Shown here piece after piece: positions 62,939-64,000 of a DNA stretch of 64,000 nucleotides. Both the position numbers and the translations under genes were made by a program. Under the pieces are notes generated by a model that did no database searches, was not told where the DNA came from, and worked only from the letters and a program-made list of their open reading frames with translations. This stretch comes from Neptunicoccus cionae (GTDB lineage Bacteria > Pseudomonadota > Alphaproteobacteria > Rhodobacterales > Rhodobacteraceae): positions 744,001-808,000 of the forward strand of contig NZ_BMKA01000002.1 in assembly GCF_014643735.1 (NCBI RefSeq), read 5' to 3'. Numbering within the stretch: the first letter of the stretch is position 1; the number at the start of each line of letters is the position of its first letter.

Positions 62939-63859
62939 TCACCCGAACGGGTCTTCGGACAAGTTGCTGCCGCACAAAAGAACGGCCACCTTCTCATCCG
63001 GTGCAGGCTCGTACGCACCGCACATCAGGGCAGACAAGGCTGTTGCCCCCGCAGGTTCAACCAACTGGCGGGTTTCCTTCCACAAAGCGGCCTGCGCTGT
63101 CAGGATTGCATCATCAGGCACCAAGACACTTTCAACCTGCGTTTCTTGTGCAAGATCAAAACAAATCTGTCCGATTTTACCCGCCCCCAGCGCATTGGCA
63201 GCAACGCCACTCACATCCACTTGGGTCGGCGCGCCTGCGGCCAGCGCGGCGTTCAATGTCGGGGCCAGTGCCGGTTCCACCGCAACGATCTTGCGCCGTT
63301 TACCAAGCCACGCCATCGCGCCACCGATCAGCCCGCCACCGCCAACTGCGATCAAAATAGTGTCTGCATCAAGATCTTGCTCTTCCCATTCCAGTGCAAC
63401 CGTGCCTTGCCCCGCAACAGTTGGGTTCGCGTCATATGCATGCACCTGCATCGCGCCGGTTTCGGCTTCATAGGCTTGTGCCGCCGTCAGTGCGTTGGCA
63501 TAAACGCCGCCGACCACTTCCAGATCCGCACCACATCGTTCGATCAGGCCGATTTTGGCAGGTCCCGCCAGCTCCGGCACAAAAATCTTCGCCCGATGGC
63601 CCAGCTTTTGCGCCGCATAGGCCACGGCTGCGCCGTGGTTCCCACCCGAAGCGGCCACCAGACCTGATTTGGGCACATCCAAAGACAGCAGCGTATTGAA
63701 AGCGCCGCGTGCCTTAAAGCTGCCGGTATGTTGCACCTGCTCCAGTTTGAACGACACGGGATAGCCAAGGCCGAAGCCGTCAACTTCCAGTACCGGCGTG
63801 CGCAGCACATGGGGCGCAACCCGCTGATAGGCTGCGGTAATTTCTGTTTGCCAATTCAT
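62939..63859 (-). CDS. Threonine/serine dehydratase-like PLP enzyme (fold type II)
   Basis: The 306-residue enzyme has the PLP-lysine region KLEQVQHTGSFKARGAFNTL (K51), the substrate loop VAASGGNHGAAVAYAAQKLG and the Gly-rich phosphate site AVGGGGLIGGAMAWLG. It is shorter than biosynthetic IlvA because the C-terminal regulatory ACT-like domain is absent. It therefore resembles catabolic threonine dehydratase or serine racemase-like proteins. ATG 63859 is preferred over an upstream in-frame start. Substrate specificity is uncertain. Confidence 0.85.
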   Translation of the reverse strand: MNWQTEITAAYQRVAPHVLRTPVLEVDGFGLGYPVSFKLEQVQHTGSFKARGAFNTLLSLDVPKSGLVAASGGNHGAAVAYAAQKLGHRAKIFVPELAGPAKIGLIERCGADLEVVGGVYANALTAAQAYEAETGAMQVHAYDANPTVAGQGTVALEWEEQDLDADTILIAVGGGGLIGGAMAWLGKRRKIVAVEPALAPTLNAALAAGAPTQVDVSGVAANALGAGKIGQICFDLAQETQVESVLVPDDAILTAQAALWKETRQLVEPAGATALSALMCGAYEPAPDEKVAVLLCGSNLSEDPFG

Positions 63860-63956
63860 AACTTTAGTCTTCCCGATTTCTTGACCTGACACGGACGTTG
63901 CAAAAGGCTAGACGACAGGCAATGCTGGTGCAACACAGAACCAAGAGGCTTTATCA

Positions 63957-64000
63957 ATGGCACGTAAACAGAATACTTTTCCAAACGCCGAAGACGACAT
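63957..64000 (+). CDS. 5' end of an unidentified gene, cut by the window edge
   Basis: ATG 63957 is preceded by AAGAGG at a suitable distance and opens a frame MARKQNTFPNAEDD that runs off the window. It is divergent from the dehydratase gene. Too little is present to identify the product. Confidence 0.6.
   Translation, partial: MARKQNTFPNAEDD

Overview
The window looks like a chromosomal stretch of a marine Rhodobacteraceae (Roseobacter-group) alphaproteobacterium. This rests on the gene content: an rnhB-ccrM pair with GANTC sites upstream, DUF2125 and DciA/DUF721 proteins, sulfoacetaldehyde acetyltransferase (Xsc), TRAP-TAXI and tripartite tricarboxylate transporters, and a serB<->serC-serA locus. 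The genus cannot be fixed from the sequence alone. Coding density is high. The exceptions are an AT-richer, gene-poor stretch around 19.6-21.2 kb and short gaps near 1.4, 7.2 and 13.6 kb.

Layout. 0-9 kb: a CPA1-type cation/proton antiporter cut by the left edge, a 1763-residue secreted multidomain repeat protein, and a fatty acid desaturase. 9.1-13.5 kb: a copper-resistance operon, namely a small exported protein, the multicopper oxidase CopA with a Met/His-rich insert, CopB, CopC and CopD. 13.9-19.6 kb: an IclR regulator, a decayed N-terminal fragment of formimidoylglutamate deiminase (hutF), N-formylglutamate amidohydrolase (hutG), and a divergent TAXI-TRAP importer operon (binding protein, DUF1850 protein, fused DctQM permease). 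19.6-21.2 kb: degenerate DNA with a 29-bp tandem duplication, a wrecked IS91-family transposase with its tyrosine-recombinase partner, a broken small ORF, then tRNA-Ser(GCT).

21.3-31.1 kb: an AlkB-type dioxygenase, Xsc, a fold-I aminotransferase behind a palindromic operator, a DUF4336 protein, the serine pathway (serB, serC, serA) and an integral-membrane alkane monooxygenase. 31.2-41.5 kb is the most interesting block. An IclR regulator and a class III aminotransferase lie on one strand. Divergent from them is a tightly overlapping operon: a TctCBA transporter, an aldehyde dehydrogenase, a class III PLP enzyme, an APH-fold kinase and a Tm-1-like (UPF0261) protein. Together they look like an import and kinase/phospholyase/dehydrogenase route for an unidentified amino-alcohol-like compound.

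41.5-64 kb is mostly housekeeping: mutY, dciA, a DsbA-like thioredoxin, a CoA transferase, a thioesterase with a FadB-like protein, a class V aminotransferase, a lipid A operon (pmbA/tldE, cysQ-like, a divergent waaA-like gene, lpxK) and a DUF2125 protein. It also holds a membrane-anchored winged-helix protein with an overlapping exported partner, rnhB-ccrM, an array of three 14-bp palindromes, an FAD-dependent reductase, a HAD phosphatase, dapD and a threonine-dehydratase-like enzyme. A new plus-strand gene is cut by the right edge.
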